DNA from: Microlunatus panaciterrae
GTDB lineage: Bacteria; Actinomycetota; Actinomycetes; Propionibacteriales; Propionibacteriaceae
Assembly (NCBI RefSeq): GCF_016907535.1
Contig: NZ_JAFBCF010000001.1
Location: 3,968,001-4,032,000 of the forward strand
Direction: 5' to 3'
Length of the DNA: 64,000 nucleotides
Position numbers and translations under genes: made by a program. The notes below the pieces were generated by a model, which saw only the letters and a program-made list of their open reading frames with translations, ran no database searches and was not told the DNA's origin. This document shows, in pieces, positions 8,463 to 20,146 of this stretch. Each line of letters opens with the position of its first letter. Positions within the stretch are counted from its first letter, which is position 1.

Positions 8463-9166
8463 CCGGCTCACCGTCGCCGACGGAGGAGCCGGACCGCGAG
8501 CCGTCGGAGCGGCCGCGTTTCCGCTACGTCGAAGAGCTGGTCCGTCACGAGCTGTCGAGTTCGCTCGGCGGTCTACGGGGGATGGCTGAGGGTGCCCTGC
8601 CGTTCATCGCCTTCACGTGCGCGTGGGTGGTCGGCAGACAGCTCTATCCGGCGCTGGCTGCCGCCGTCATCGTCGCCCTCGTGCTCGGTCTGCTCCGGCT
8701 GCTGCAGCGGCAGTCGCTCAAGTTCGTCGCCCAGACGATCTTCCCGACCGCACTGGCCGCGCTGATCGCGGCCCGCACCGGCCGCGCGGAGGACGCCTTC
8801 CTGCCGGGCATCCTCTACAACGGCGCCCTGGCGCTGCTGTCCATCCTCACGATCCTGATCCGCAAGCCGCTGGTCGGCTTCATCATCGGCGCCGCCACCG
8901 GCGACCCGACCGGCTGGGCGAGGGACCGCGGCCTGGTCCGGATGACGGCGAAGCTGACCGCCGTGCTCGCCGTGCCGTATGTGCTGCGCTTCGTGGTCCA
9001 GCTGCCGCTCTATCTCAGCGGCCAGGTGGTGGCGCTGGGGGTGGCCAAGGTCGCACTCGGCTGGCCGTTGCTTCTCGGCGCCCTGTTCGTGATCGGCCTG
9101 CTGCTGTCCCGCGGACGGACACCGATCGAGGACTCTGTCCTCGTACGCACCGAGGGCAACGGGTAG
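8459..9166 (+). CDS. DUF3159 domain-containing membrane protein
   Basis: This 235-residue protein starts with about 40 polar residues, followed by five or six hydrophobic segments. Conserved stretches typical of DUF3159 are visible (VVGRQLYPALAAAVIVALVL, LPGILYNGALALLSILTI, RKPLVGFIIGAATGDPTGWA). The function is unknown. It starts at a GTG overlapping the OB-fold stop by four bases, so the two are translationally coupled. The next gene is convergent, six bases away. Confidence 0.88.
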   Translation: MTGSPSPTEEPDREPSERPRFRYVEELVRHELSSSLGGLRGMAEGALPFIAFTCAWVVGRQLYPALAAAVIVALVLGLLRLLQRQSLKFVAQTIFPTALAALIAARTGRAEDAFLPGILYNGALALLSILTILIRKPLVGFIIGAATGDPTGWARDRGLVRMTAKLTAVLAVPYVLRFVVQLPLYLSGQVVALGVAKVALGWPLLLGALFVIGLLLSRGRTPIEDSVLVRTEGNG

Positions 9167-9172
9167 CAGGGG

Positions 9173-9865
9173 TCAGCGGCTCGGGGTGACGATCTGCGGG
9201 CTGACACCCTTCGGCGAGAGCATCTCGCCCAGCTCGCGCTCGTAGTCCTGCGCAGTGACGAACAGGAGCTCGTCCCTCGCCTCCAGCGAACCGTCCCGGT
9301 CCGGCGGCCGGGCGTGGCCGTCGCGGATGATGGCGACCAGGACCACGTCGCCGGGCCAGTGCATCGTCCCGATCTGCTTGCCGACGGCTGGGCTGTCCGG
9401 CGGCAGGGTCATCTCGACCAGGTTCGCCTCACCCTCGTGGAAGGTCAGCAGCCTGACCAGGTCGCCGACGCTGACGGCCTCCTCCACCAGAGCACTCATC
9501 AACCGGGGCGTGGAGACGGCGACGTCGACCCCCCAGACCTCGTTGAACAACCACTCGTTCTTGGGATGGTTGACCCGAGCCACCGTGCGCGGCACCCCGA
9601 ACTCGGTCTTGGCGAGCAGCGACATCACCAGGTTGGCCTTGTCGTCCCCGGTGGCCGCGATGGCCACATCGCAGCTGTCGACGCCGGCCTCCTCCAGCGA
9701 GGACAGCTCGCAGGCGTCGGCGAGCAGCCATTCCGCCTGCGGCAGGCTGTTGGGCTTGATGGCGGCCGGCTCCCGGTCGATCAGCAGCACCTCATGACCG
9801 TTCTCGACCAGCTCGGCCGCGATGGACCGACCGACGTTGCCGGCACCGGCAATAGCGACGCGCAT
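9173..9865 (-). CDS. TrkA-type potassium uptake regulatory protein (second of pair)
   Basis: The 230-residue product has an N-terminal RCK/TrkA-N Rossmann domain (MRVAIAGAGNVGRSIAAEL; acidic residue of the nucleotide site in VLLIDREP) and a C-terminal TrkA-C domain from about residue 140. The family gates Trk/Ktr-type K+ channels in response to NAD(H), ATP or c-di-AMP. No K+-translocating subunit is in the window; the only transporter nearby is the divergent APC permease. The start lies one base after the stop of its partner (TGAGATG). The pair corresponds to mycobacterial CeoB/CeoC by order (recalled). Confidence 0.9.
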   Translation of the reverse strand: MRVAIAGAGNVGRSIAAELVENGHEVLLIDREPAAIKPNSLPQAEWLLADACELSSLEEAGVDSCDVAIAATGDDKANLVMSLLAKTEFGVPRTVARVNHPKNEWLFNEVWGVDVAVSTPRLMSALVEEAVSVGDLVRLLTFHEGEANLVEMTLPPDSPAVGKQIGTMHWPGDVVLVAIIRDGHARPPDRDGSLEARDELLFVTAQDYERELGEMLSPKGVSPQIVTPSR

Positions 9866-9866
9866 C

Positions 9867-10529
9867 TCAGTGTCCCTTCGGAGGATCGCCCAGGATGGCT
9901 TCGACCTCGGCCAGTCGCCGGTCCTCGACCGCGGCATAGACCAGGTCACCGTCCTGGAAGATGGTGGAGTGCCGCGGCACCTGACCGGAGCCGAGGCGGC
10001 CCAGGAACGGGATCCTGGCGCCGGTGGCGGCCTCCATCTGGTCGATCGACTGACCGACCCAGGACCGGTTCACATGCACCTCGACCAGTCGCACCGAGCC
10101 GGACGGGTCACGCCACTGGGGTTCCGAGCCGGCCGGCAGCAGCCGCCGCAGCACCTGGTCGGAGGTCCAGCGGACGGTGGCCACAGTCGGGATGCCGAGC
10201 CGCTCGTAGACCTCGGCTCGTCCGGGGTCATAGATCCGGGCCACCACATTGTCGACGTTGAAGGTCTCCCTGACCACGCGGGCAGCCAGGATGTTGGAGT
10301 TGTCACCGCTCGACACGGCGGCGAAGGCCTCGGCATCGTTGATCCCGGACTCGAGCAGCACCTCCCGGTCGAACCCGACCCCCTTCACCGTCTTTCCAGC
10401 GAAGTCCGGGCCGAGCCGGCGGAACGCCTCGGTGTTCATGTCGATGATGGCGACGCTGTGCCCGCGCTTCTCCAGCGAACGCGCCAGCATCGACCCGACG
10501 CGACCGCAACCCATGATCACGATATGCAA
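9867..10529 (-). CDS. TrkA-type potassium uptake regulatory protein (first of pair)
   Basis: This 220-residue TrkA-N plus TrkA-C protein has the dinucleotide fold at its start (HIVIMGCGRVGSMLARSL) and an acidic residue after strand 2 (VAIIDMNTEAF). The TTG at 10529 was chosen because GAGGAG lies six bases upstream and the family begins MHIVIMGCGRVG. The next upstream in-frame starts have no site. It is the first gene of a two-gene operon divergent from the APC permease. The shared 199-bp upstream region carries a tandem dyad repeat. Confidence 0.9.
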   Translation of the reverse strand: MHIVIMGCGRVGSMLARSLEKRGHSVAIIDMNTEAFRRLGPDFAGKTVKGVGFDREVLLESGINDAEAFAAVSSGDNSNILAARVVRETFNVDNVVARIYDPGRAEVYERLGIPTVATVRWTSDQVLRRLLPAGSEPQWRDPSGSVRLVEVHVNRSWVGQSIDQMEAATGARIPFLGRLGSGQVPRHSTIFQDGDLVYAAVEDRRLAEVEAILGDPPKGH

Positions 10530-10591
10530 CTGGGGCTCCTCGAACTGACGTGGTGGATGTGACCGACCTCTGGCGCAGCACGCTACACCGA

Positions 10592-10646
10592 TCAATCCCC
10601 CCGCACCGCAGGTGTGTAGTCAATCCCACCGCACCGCGGGTGCGTA
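10592..10646. repeat. Two tandem 27-bp repeats, each with an internal dyad, in a divergent promoter region
   Basis: Copy 1 (10592-10618) and copy 2 (10620-10646) differ at three positions. Each holds a dyad: CGCACC-GCA-GGTGTG in copy 1 and the perfect CGCACC-GCG-GGTGCG in copy 2. They lie between the trkA pair and the APC permease gene, 82 bp from the latter. Binding of a regulator is inferred only from symmetry and position. Confidence 0.55.
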
Positions 10647-10728
10647 TGCAAGGGAGACCTCGGCTATCGAGCCGGATTGTGACCAGGGGTTCCCGGATCC
10701 GTGCCGAACGGGCATAGAGTGTCCGGAC

Positions 10729-12729
10729 GTGAACCTCTCCGACGTCGGCAAGCGCGTCCTGATCGGACGCAAGTTGCGGAGCACCCAGCTGGGCGAGACG
10801 CTACTGCCGAAACGCATCGCGTTGCCCGTGTTCGCCTCCGACGCGCTCTCGTCCGTGGCCTACGCTCCCGACGAGATCCTGCTGACCCTGTCCCTGGCCG
10901 GTCTGGCCGGCTACGCCTTCTCCTGGAAGATCGCGCTGCTGGTGGCGGCGGTGATGCTGGTGGTCGTCGCCTCCTACCGGCAGAACGTGCACGCCTACCC
11001 CTCGGGCGGCGGCGACTATGAGGTGGCGACGGTCAACCTGGGAGCGAACGCCGGCCTCACCGTGGCCAGCGCGCTGATGGTCGACTACGTGCTGACCGTT
11101 GCGGTGTCGATCTCGTCGGGGGTGCAGAACGCCAAGACGGTGGCCCCCTTCATCGAGGGCCACGAGGGTCTGATCGCGGCCGGCGTGACGCTGCTGCTGA
11201 TGGCACTGAACCTGCGGGGAGTGCGCGAGTCCGGCACCCTGTTCGCCATTCCCACGTACTGCTTCATGGTCGGGATCTTGTCGATGGTGCTCTACGGTCT
11301 GTTCCGGATCTTCGTTCTCGGTCACGCTGTCGAGGCCGACAGTGCGAAATACGGGATCCAGGGGGACCCGCGGTATACCTCCTTCAGCGGGTTCGTCATG
11401 ATCGCGTTGCTGGCTCGAGCGTTCTCTTCCGGCTGCGCCGCCTTGACCGGTGTCGAGGCGATCTCGAACGGAGTGCCCGCCTTCCGGAAGCCCAAGAGCA
11501 AGAACGCTGCAACCACTCTGCTCCTGCTCGGCTCGGTTGCCGTCACCATGCTGGTCGGGGTGGTGCTGCTGGCGAACCTGACCGATCTGAGGCTGATCGA
11601 CGAGCCGTTCTCCACCTACACCCTCAATGGGAAGCCGGTGGACGTCGTGGAGCAGACGGCCATCGGGCAGCTGTCCCGTGCGGTCTTCTCGAACTTCCCG
11701 CCCGGCTTCTACTTCGTCATCGCCTCAACGATGATCATCCTGTTCCTGGCGGCTAACACCGCCTTCAACGGCTTCCCGGTGCTCGGATCCATCCTGGCCC
11801 GTGACGGCTACCTGCCCCGCCAGCTGCACACCCGGGGTGACCGGCTGGCGTTCAGCAACGGCATCATCGTCTTGTCGTTCTTCGCGGTGGTCCTGATTCT
11901 CGCCTTCAACGCCGACGTCACGGCACTGATCCAGCTGTATGTGGTCGGCGTGTTCGTCTCGTTCACCGTCAGCCAGCTCGGCATGCTGCGGCACTGGACC
12001 CGGCACCTGAAGACCGAGTCGGACCCGGCCGTGCGGGCCCGGATGATGAGATCGCGGGTGATCAACGCCGTCGGCCTGACGATGACCGGGACGGTGTTGA
12101 TCATCGTGCTGCTGTCCAAGTTCGTCCAGGGTGCCTACATCGCGATCATCGCCATGGTGGTGGTCTTCATCGTGATGAAGTCGATCCGACGCCACTACGA
12201 CAACGTTGCACGGGAGACCGCCTGGGTGCCCGGCCAGTCCAAGACGCTGCCGAGCCGAGTGCGTGCCGTCGTCCTGGTCAGCAAGCTGCACAAGCCGACC
12301 CTGCAGGCGCTGGCGTTCGCCAAGGCCGCCCGTCCGTCCACCCTGGAGGCGCTGACGGTGGAGGTCGACCCCGAGGAGACCGAGCGGCTGGTCGAGCACT
12401 GGGATGCGGCCGACCTCGACGTCCCGCTCAAGGTGGTGGCCTCGCCCTACCGGGAGGTGACCAACCCGATCCTCGACTACGTGAGGAACATTCGCACTGA
12501 CAGCCCGCGCGACGTGGTCACCGTCTACATCCCCGAGTACGTGGTCGGGCACTGGTGGGAGCAGGTCCTGCACAACCAGAGTGCGCTGCGGCTGAAGGCG
12601 AGACTGCTGTTCACACCAGGGGTGATGGTGACCTCGGTGCCCTACGTCCTGCAGTCCTCGGGCGGGACGCAGCGCCGGTTGGAGCGCGAGGGTGTCGACC
12701 GTGGGCTGGGCCGATTCGGCAATGAGTAG
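10729..12729 (+). CDS. Large APC-superfamily permease with C-terminal cytosolic domain
   Basis: The 666-residue protein has about 12 hydrophobic segments between residues 30 and 490, beginning with the APC signature LPVFASDALSSVAYAPDE. A cytosolic tail of about 170 residues follows (VRAVVLVSKLHKPTLQAL). This tailed APC subfamily lies next to trkA pairs and the TRAM/TrmA-like methyltransferase in actinobacteria, including mycobacteria. Related proteins have been linked to K+ or amino-acid uptake, but the substrate cannot be told here. GTG 10729 is eight bases after TAGAGT and has no Shine-Dalgarno. The gene overlaps the methyltransferase start by eight bases. Confidence 0.88.
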   Translation: MNLSDVGKRVLIGRKLRSTQLGETLLPKRIALPVFASDALSSVAYAPDEILLTLSLAGLAGYAFSWKIALLVAAVMLVVVASYRQNVHAYPSGGGDYEVATVNLGANAGLTVASALMVDYVLTVAVSISSGVQNAKTVAPFIEGHEGLIAAGVTLLLMALNLRGVRESGTLFAIPTYCFMVGILSMVLYGLFRIFVLGHAVEADSAKYGIQGDPRYTSFSGFVMIALLARAFSSGCAALTGVEAISNGVPAFRKPKSKNAATTLLLLGSVAVTMLVGVVLLANLTDLRLIDEPFSTYTLNGKPVDVVEQTAIGQLSRAVFSNFPPGFYFVIASTMIILFLAANTAFNGFPVLGSILARDGYLPRQLHTRGDRLAFSNGIIVLSFFAVVLILAFNADVTALIQLYVVGVFVSFTVSQLGMLRHWTRHLKTESDPAVRARMMRSRVINAVGLTMTGTVLIIVLLSKFVQGAYIAIIAMVVVFIVMKSIRRHYDNVARETAWVPGQSKTLPSRVRAVVLVSKLHKPTLQALAFAKAARPSTLEALTVEVDPEETERLVEHWDAADLDVPLKVVASPYREVTNPILDYVRNIRTDSPRDVVTVYIPEYVVGHWWEQVLHNQSALRLKARLLFTPGVMVTSVPYVLQSSGGTQRRLEREGVDRGLGRFGNE

Positions 12730-13957
12730 CGACCCGCCGCTGGAGGTCGGCCCACTCCGGATCGGGCCGGTCGCCCACGGCGGTCACTGTGTGGCCCGGC
12801 ACGACGGGCGGGTGATCTTCGTCCGGCACGGCTTGCCGGGCGAGCTGGTGCGGGTCCTGATCACCGACCAGGGCACGGGCCGGTTCTGGCGCGGCGATGT
12901 CATCGAGGTCATCGAGGCCAGCGAGGATCGAGTCACACCGCCCTGCCCGATCTCGGGCCCGGGCGGGTGTGGCGGCTGCGACTTCCAGCACGTCGCGCTC
13001 GCTGCGCAGCGCCGGCTCAAGGCCGCAGTAGTCGCCGAGCAGCTGCACCATCTGGCCAGGATCGACTGGACCGGTACGGTCGAGCCGGTGCCGACCACCG
13101 GCGGCCAGGGAGCAGAGCCTTCCGGGTTGGGCTGGCGGACCCGGATGCGCTACCACGTGGACGCGGCTGGACGGTTGGGGATGCACCGGCACCGTTCGCA
13201 CGAGGTCATCCCGCTGCCCGACCAGGGTTGTGCGATCGCCGCAGAGAGTTCGGGCCTGACCGACCGGCACTGGCCGCCCGGTGCCGAGGTCCAGGTGGTG
13301 CGGGCGACGAGCGGTCCGGTGGTCCTGGTGAACGGACGGACGCTGGGCGAGGAGACCCAGGGCGGGCCGGCGCCGGTCGGGGGACAGCGGCGGCCGACGG
13401 TGTCGGTGACCGAACGGGCCGTCGACCGGGACTGGCGGGTGCGGGCCGACGGCTTTTGGCAGGTGCACCCGGCCGCCGCCGACCTGCTGGTGCGCACCGT
13501 GCTGGAAGGGCTGCGGCCGCGGCCGGGAGAACAGGCCTTCGACCTCTACAGCGGGGTCGGTCTGTTCGCGGGTGCGCTCGCCGACGCCGGCTGCAGGGTG
13601 TGGGCGGTCGAGTCCGGCCGCTCGGCGGTGGCTGACGCGCGGCACAACCTGGCCGATGTCGCTGACCGGGTGAAGCTGGTGGCCGGCCGGGTGGACCAGC
13701 GCCTGGCGCAGCTGCCCGGCCGGAGCGACCTTGTCGTCCTCGACCCCCCGCGGAGCGGGGCCGGACGGGCCGTGATGCAGGCGATCGCAGCACGGAGGCC
13801 ACGGTCGGTCGCCTACGTCGCCTGCGACCCCGCGGCACTGGGACGCGATCTCGGCACTGCACACGACCTCGGCTACGACCCGGAATCCATCCGCGCGTTC
13901 GACCTGTTCCCGATGACACAGCACGTCGAGTGCGTCGCCATCCTGACGCGTCGGTGA
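12722..13957 (+). CDS. TrmA/RlmD-family class I SAM-dependent RNA methyltransferase
   Basis: The 411-residue product has a TRAM-like beta-barrel N-terminus, an iron-sulfur cysteine set (CPISGPGGCGGCDFQH), a SAM-binding motif (AFDLYSGVGLFAGALADAG) and motif IV DPPRSGAGRAV. The catalytic cysteine is in VACDPAALGRDL. The family methylates C5 of a uridine in tRNA or 23S rRNA; the exact target cannot be read from sequence. The start at ATG 12722, inside the end of the permease gene, matches the conserved N-terminus. A GTG 30 bases upstream is also in frame. Confidence 0.92.
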   Translation: MSSDPPLEVGPLRIGPVAHGGHCVARHDGRVIFVRHGLPGELVRVLITDQGTGRFWRGDVIEVIEASEDRVTPPCPISGPGGCGGCDFQHVALAAQRRLKAAVVAEQLHHLARIDWTGTVEPVPTTGGQGAEPSGLGWRTRMRYHVDAAGRLGMHRHRSHEVIPLPDQGCAIAAESSGLTDRHWPPGAEVQVVRATSGPVVLVNGRTLGEETQGGPAPVGGQRRPTVSVTERAVDRDWRVRADGFWQVHPAAADLLVRTVLEGLRPRPGEQAFDLYSGVGLFAGALADAGCRVWAVESGRSAVADARHNLADVADRVKLVAGRVDQRLAQLPGRSDLVVLDPPRSGAGRAVMQAIAARRPRSVAYVACDPAALGRDLGTAHDLGYDPESIRAFDLFPMTQHVECVAILTRR

Positions 13958-13959
13958 TA

Positions 13960-13973
13960 TCTTGATGTCGAGA
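13960..13973. promoter_or_regulatory. Near-palindrome TCTTGATGTCGAGA upstream of acnA
   Basis: The arms TCTTGA and TCGAGA match at five of six positions around a 2-base centre, 37 bp before the acnA start. I recall similar palindromes before actinobacterial aconitase genes but cannot confirm it here. It is a candidate operator. Confidence 0.4.
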
Positions 13974-14010
13974 GAGTTTTGAAACGACCGACGAGCCCGG
14001 GAGTGAACCG

Positions 14011-16812
<2,802 letters not shown>

Positions 16813-16983
16813 CCGGGCGCGTCGCCCGTCTCTCAGGGCTCGGCAGGGCAGCCTCGACGTCGACCGGTAGCGGTTGTTCGGCGCGGGTGTGCTGCCAGGC
16901 CCTCGCCTGTCCGGGTGCTGGGCCAGGCCCGGCTGCTGGGCCATCTCCGGCTGCTGGCGCGGCCGGCGCCGACCCCCCACTGG

Positions 16984-17397
16984 CTACAGGGCGGCCGCGA
17001 TCCGCTTGGCGTAGCCGTCCATCTCGCCGTCGGCGTACCTGGTTCGTGGCCAGAAGAAGCCGCGCAGCCCGTCACCCTTGGTGCGGGGCACAACATGGAC
17101 GTGCAGATGGGGGATGGACTGACTCACCACGTTGTTGACCGCAACGAAGGTGCCCTGGGCTCCGAGCGCCGAACCGATCGCTGCTGCGATCTGCTGGGCC
17201 ATCGTCAGCAGGCTCGGCATCAACGCCGTCGGCAGGTCGAGCAGCGTGTCGATGTGCGTCACCGGGGCGACGAGCACATGACCCTTGAAGACGGGTCGGT
17301 GGTCGAGGAAGGCGATCACGTCGTCGTTCCTGGTCACCACTGCGGCGTCCAGCTCTCCGGCCACGATCTGGCAGATCACGTCAGTCACAGCAGCCAT
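16984..17397 (-). CDS. HIT family protein (histidine triad nucleotide hydrolase)
   Basis: The 137-residue product carries the histidine triad HLHVHVVPR at about residues 98-106. Other family regions are ICQIVAGELDAAVV near the start and FKGHVLVAPVTHIDTLLDL. HIT proteins hydrolyse nucleoside phosphoramidates or dinucleoside polyphosphates in the cytosol. The ATG is preceded by CAGG. It is divergent from the SOS-box gene, with a short shared promoter region. About 170 bp without recognisable features separate it from acnA, apart from a weak hairpin at 16814-16828. Confidence 0.9.
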   Translation of the reverse strand: MAAVTDVICQIVAGELDAAVVTRNDDVIAFLDHRPVFKGHVLVAPVTHIDTLLDLPTALMPSLLTMAQQIAAAIGSALGAQGTFVAVNNVVSQSIPHLHVHVVPRTKGDGLRGFFWPRTRYADGEMDGYAKRIAAAL

Positions 17398-17445
17398 CCT
17401 GCCTGATTCGTTTGCAGTGGACGAGGGCCGGCCCCGAGACTACAA

Positions 17446-17461
17446 TCGAACACACGTTCGA
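17446..17461. promoter_or_regulatory. Perfect LexA binding site (SOS box) TCGAAC-N4-GTTCGA
   Basis: The 16-bp site TCGAACACACGTTCGA matches the Gram-positive/mycobacterial SOS box consensus (TCGAAC-N4-GTTCGA) at every fixed position. It overlaps a possible -10 element (TACAAT, 17441-17446) and ends 14 bp before the ATG of the next gene, with AGGAGGG between. LexA bound here would block transcription of the gene at 17476. Confidence 0.85.
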
Positions 17462-17475
17462 TCCCAGGAGGGCGC

Positions 17476-17850
17476 ATGAGCACTCAGATCTACACCCCGC
17501 CGGGCTGGCCGGATCGGGTCAGGCCGCCGGGGGCACCCGACTGGGAGGCCACGGCCATCGCGTTCCTGCTGGACTGCTGCCCACCGGACTTCAGGGCCTA
17601 TCCGGTGCTGCGCCGGCACCCGGTGGTGCTCGCCCGGTTTGCCGCCCAGTTCGTCGAGGGGCAGTATCACTCGACTCAGGAGGGCCTGGCCGGAGTGCGG
17701 GTCTCGCTGCACGACTATGTCAGCGCGGACGTCGTCGAGTCCGCGGCCGATGCCTTGCTGGAACAGAGCGCCCAGCTGGCCCGGACCAGGCGGGCGGTCG
17801 CACTGGTGGAGGAGGCCCTGAGAGGAAAGGTCTTCGTACGCCGGCTCTGA
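17476..17850 (+). CDS. Small conserved protein behind a LexA box, probably SOS-induced
   Basis: The 124-residue product has no domain that I recognise by function. It starts [19 protein letters not shown], includes [20 protein letters not shown] and [17 protein letters not shown], and ends in a helical stretch ([16 protein letters not shown]). It looks soluble and mostly helical. I recall similar small proteins in other actinobacteria. A strong AGGAGG site precedes the ATG. The perfect SOS box immediately upstream makes DNA-damage induction the best clue to its role. dxs follows 127 bp downstream with its own promoter element. Confidence 0.82.
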   Translation: MSTQIYTPPGWPDRVRPPGAPDWEATAIAFLLDCCPPDFRAYPVLRRHPVVLARFAAQFVEGQYHSTQEGLAGVRVSLHDYVSADVVESAADALLEQSAQLARTRRAVALVEEALRGKVFVRRL

Positions 17851-17964
17851 GCGGTCCACCGACATGGATTGGCCAGGTCGGGTGAAAAGGCCTGGAAGTG
17901 TGAAAGACCTGTGCAAACTGGGTGGTTTGCGGGCGGCATGTGAGTACTGCTCAGTAGCAACACG

Positions 17965-17977
17965 TAAACTCGCACGC
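17965..17977 (+). promoter_or_regulatory. Leaderless-type -10 element (TAAACT, 7-nt spacer) for dxs
   Basis: TAAACT at 17965-17970 lies seven bases before the dxs ATG, and no Shine-Dalgarno sequence is visible. Confidence 0.45.
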
Positions 17978-19885
17978 ATGGCCCTGTTGGACTCGATTGC
18001 CTCCCCGCGTGATCTACGCCCCCTGAGCACGCAGCAGCTGCTGCAGCTCAGCGAGGAGATCCGGGCGTTCCTGATCCACCAGGTCAGCCGGACCGGCGGC
18101 CATCTGGGGCCGAACCTGGGCGTGGTCGAGCTGACCATCGCGCTGCACCGGGTGTTCGACTCACCCCAGGACCCGATCATCTTCGACACCGGGCACCAGA
18201 GCTATGTGCACAAGATCCTGACCGGGCGTCAGGACCGGTTCCCGACGCTCAAGCAGCGCAACGGTCTGTCCGGTTATCCCAGCCGCGCCGAGTCCCGGCA
18301 CGACTGGGTCGAGAACCAGCACGCGTCCACCTCGCTGTCCTACGCCGACGGCCTGGCCAAGGCGTTCCGCCAGCAGGGGCGCAAACGGACCGTCGTAGCC
18401 GTGATCGGCGACGGCGCACTGACCGGTGGGATGGCCTGGGAGGCGCTGAACAACATCGCCGCGGCGGACGACCTGCCGCTGGTGATCGTCGTCAACGACA
18501 ACGGCCGCTCCTACACACCCACCGTCGGCGGCCTGGCCAACCACCTGACGGGGCTCCGGACCAACCCACGCTACGAGCAGATCCTCGACGTGATCAAGCG
18601 CAACGTCAGCCGGGCGCCGCTGGTCGGGCAGGCCGCGTACGAGATGCTGCACGGCATCAAGACCGGACTGAAGGACGTCCTTGCTCCGCAGGGCCTGTTC
18701 TCCGATCTCGGGCTCAAGTACGTCGGGCCGATCGACGGCCATGACGAGGCCGCGCTGGAGCGTGCCTTCCAGCAGGCCAAGCAGTTCGGCGGCCCGGTGC
18801 TGGTGCACTGCCTGACCCGCAAGGGCAACGGTTTCAAGGCCGCCGAGGACAACGAGGAGGACCGGTTCCACGCCGTCGGCAAGATCGACGAGGTGACCGG
18901 ACGGTCCCTGTCGACCAGTTCCGCGCCGACCTGGACCGAGGTCTTCGCCGACGAGCTGGTCACGCTGGGCCGCGAGGACGACCGGCTGGTGGCCATCACG
19001 GCGGCTATGCTCTATCCCACCGGGCTGAACCGCTTCGCCCGGGAGTTCCCCGACCGCACCTTCGACGTCGGGATCGCCGAGCAGCATGCCGTCACCTCGG
19101 CCGCCGGTCTGGCCATGGGCGGTCTGCACCCGGTGTTCGCGGTGTACGCGACATTCCTGAACCGTGCCTTTGACCAGGTCCTGATGGACGTTGCCCTGCA
19201 CCGGTGCGGCGTCACTTTCGTGCTGGACCGGTCCGGCATCACCGGTTCCGACGGCGCCAGCCATAACGGGATGTGGGACATGTCCATCCTGCAGGTGGTG
19301 CCCGGTCTGTATCTTGCGGCCCCGCGGGACGCCACCCGGTTGCGGGAAGCGCTCCGGCGGGCGACGAGCATCGACGACGGCCCTAGTGTGATCCGCTACT
19401 CGAAGGAGTCGGTGCCTGACGACATCGCGGCGGTCGAGCAGGTCGACGGAGTGGATGTGCTGCTCAAGAACGAGAACCCGCGGGTGCTGGTGGTCGGCTA
19501 CGGCCAGATGGTGGAGACCGCGCTCGGCGTCGGTGACCGGCTCGCCGACCAGGGCATCGGCGTCACCGTGGTTGACCCGGTGTGGGCGCTGCCGGTGAAC
19601 CCGGCCCTGGTCGAGCTCGCCGCCGGGCACGAGCTGGTCATCAGCATCGAGGACAACGGGGTGGTCGGTGGCTGCGGCGCCCGGTTGGCTCAGGAGATGC
19701 GGCTGGCGGGAGTGACGACGCCGGTCCGCGAGTTCGGGATCGAGCAGCGCTTCCTCGAACACGGCAGTCGTTCGGTTTTGCTCGAGGAGATGGGTCTCAC
19801 CCCGCAGAACATCGCCCGCTTCGCGGTCGAAGCGATCGTGCGCAACGAGTCGCCGCTGCCAAGCTCCGCCATCGAACAGAGCTGA
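17978..19885 (+). CDS. dxs: 1-deoxy-D-xylulose-5-phosphate synthase
   Basis: The 635-residue thiamin-diphosphate enzyme condenses pyruvate and glyceraldehyde 3-phosphate, the first step of the MEP isoprenoid pathway. Visible are the N-terminal [32 protein letters not shown], the ThDP motif [16 protein letters not shown] (from about residue 144) and the catalytic glutamate in [12 protein letters not shown] (near 367). The C-terminal domain contains [18 protein letters not shown]. The ATG at 17978 begins [13 protein letters not shown] as in the family. The frame is open 38 codons further up without a conserved start. Confidence 0.97.
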   Translation: MALLDSIASPRDLRPLSTQQLLQLSEEIRAFLIHQVSRTGGHLGPNLGVVELTIALHRVFDSPQDPIIFDTGHQSYVHKILTGRQDRFPTLKQRNGLSGYPSRAESRHDWVENQHASTSLSYADGLAKAFRQQGRKRTVVAVIGDGALTGGMAWEALNNIAAADDLPLVIVVNDNGRSYTPTVGGLANHLTGLRTNPRYEQILDVIKRNVSRAPLVGQAAYEMLHGIKTGLKDVLAPQGLFSDLGLKYVGPIDGHDEAALERAFQQAKQFGGPVLVHCLTRKGNGFKAAEDNEEDRFHAVGKIDEVTGRSLSTSSAPTWTEVFADELVTLGREDDRLVAITAAMLYPTGLNRFAREFPDRTFDVGIAEQHAVTSAAGLAMGGLHPVFAVYATFLNRAFDQVLMDVALHRCGVTFVLDRSGITGSDGASHNGMWDMSILQVVPGLYLAAPRDATRLREALRRATSIDDGPSVIRYSKESVPDDIAAVEQVDGVDVLLKNENPRVLVVGYGQMVETALGVGDRLADQGIGVTVVDPVWALPVNPALVELAAGHELVISIEDNGVVGGCGARLAQEMRLAGVTTPVREFGIEQRFLEHGSRSVLLEEMGLTPQNIARFAVEAIVRNESPLPSSAIEQS

Positions 19886-20146
19886 ACCCGCCCATCGCGC
19901 TCCGAGCCCAGGCCGCAAAAAACGCGCTCCAAGCCGAGGCCGCCAAAAACGCGCTCTGAGCTTGTCGAAGAGCGGCCCACGCGCACCCGTGGGAAGCGCT
20001 CGACAGGCGCAGGGTGCGGACCGACCAGGCTAGGCCCGACACGCCGTCCCTGAAGCGCGATCTGCGGCTATTCAGGTCCGTTTCTCGGGTCTAGTCTGAC
20101 CAGGGAACAGCCTCGCGGTGAGGCCCTCGAAGCGGAGGTGGACCGG
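19886..20146. repeat. Intergenic stretch with one copy of the dispersed CTGAGCTTGTCGAAG element
   Basis: After dxs there is a short imperfect duplication (AAAAACGCGCTCC-type, near 19916-19953). One copy of the dispersed element follows, CTGAGCTTGTCGAAG at 19956-19970, then about 170 bp without recognisable features up to the permease ribosome site. Confidence 0.6.

Noticed and set aside
18161-19918. 585-codon open frame antisense to dxs
   Set aside because: Same kind of high-GC shadow; no recognisable protein motif, and it lies opposite a clear dxs.
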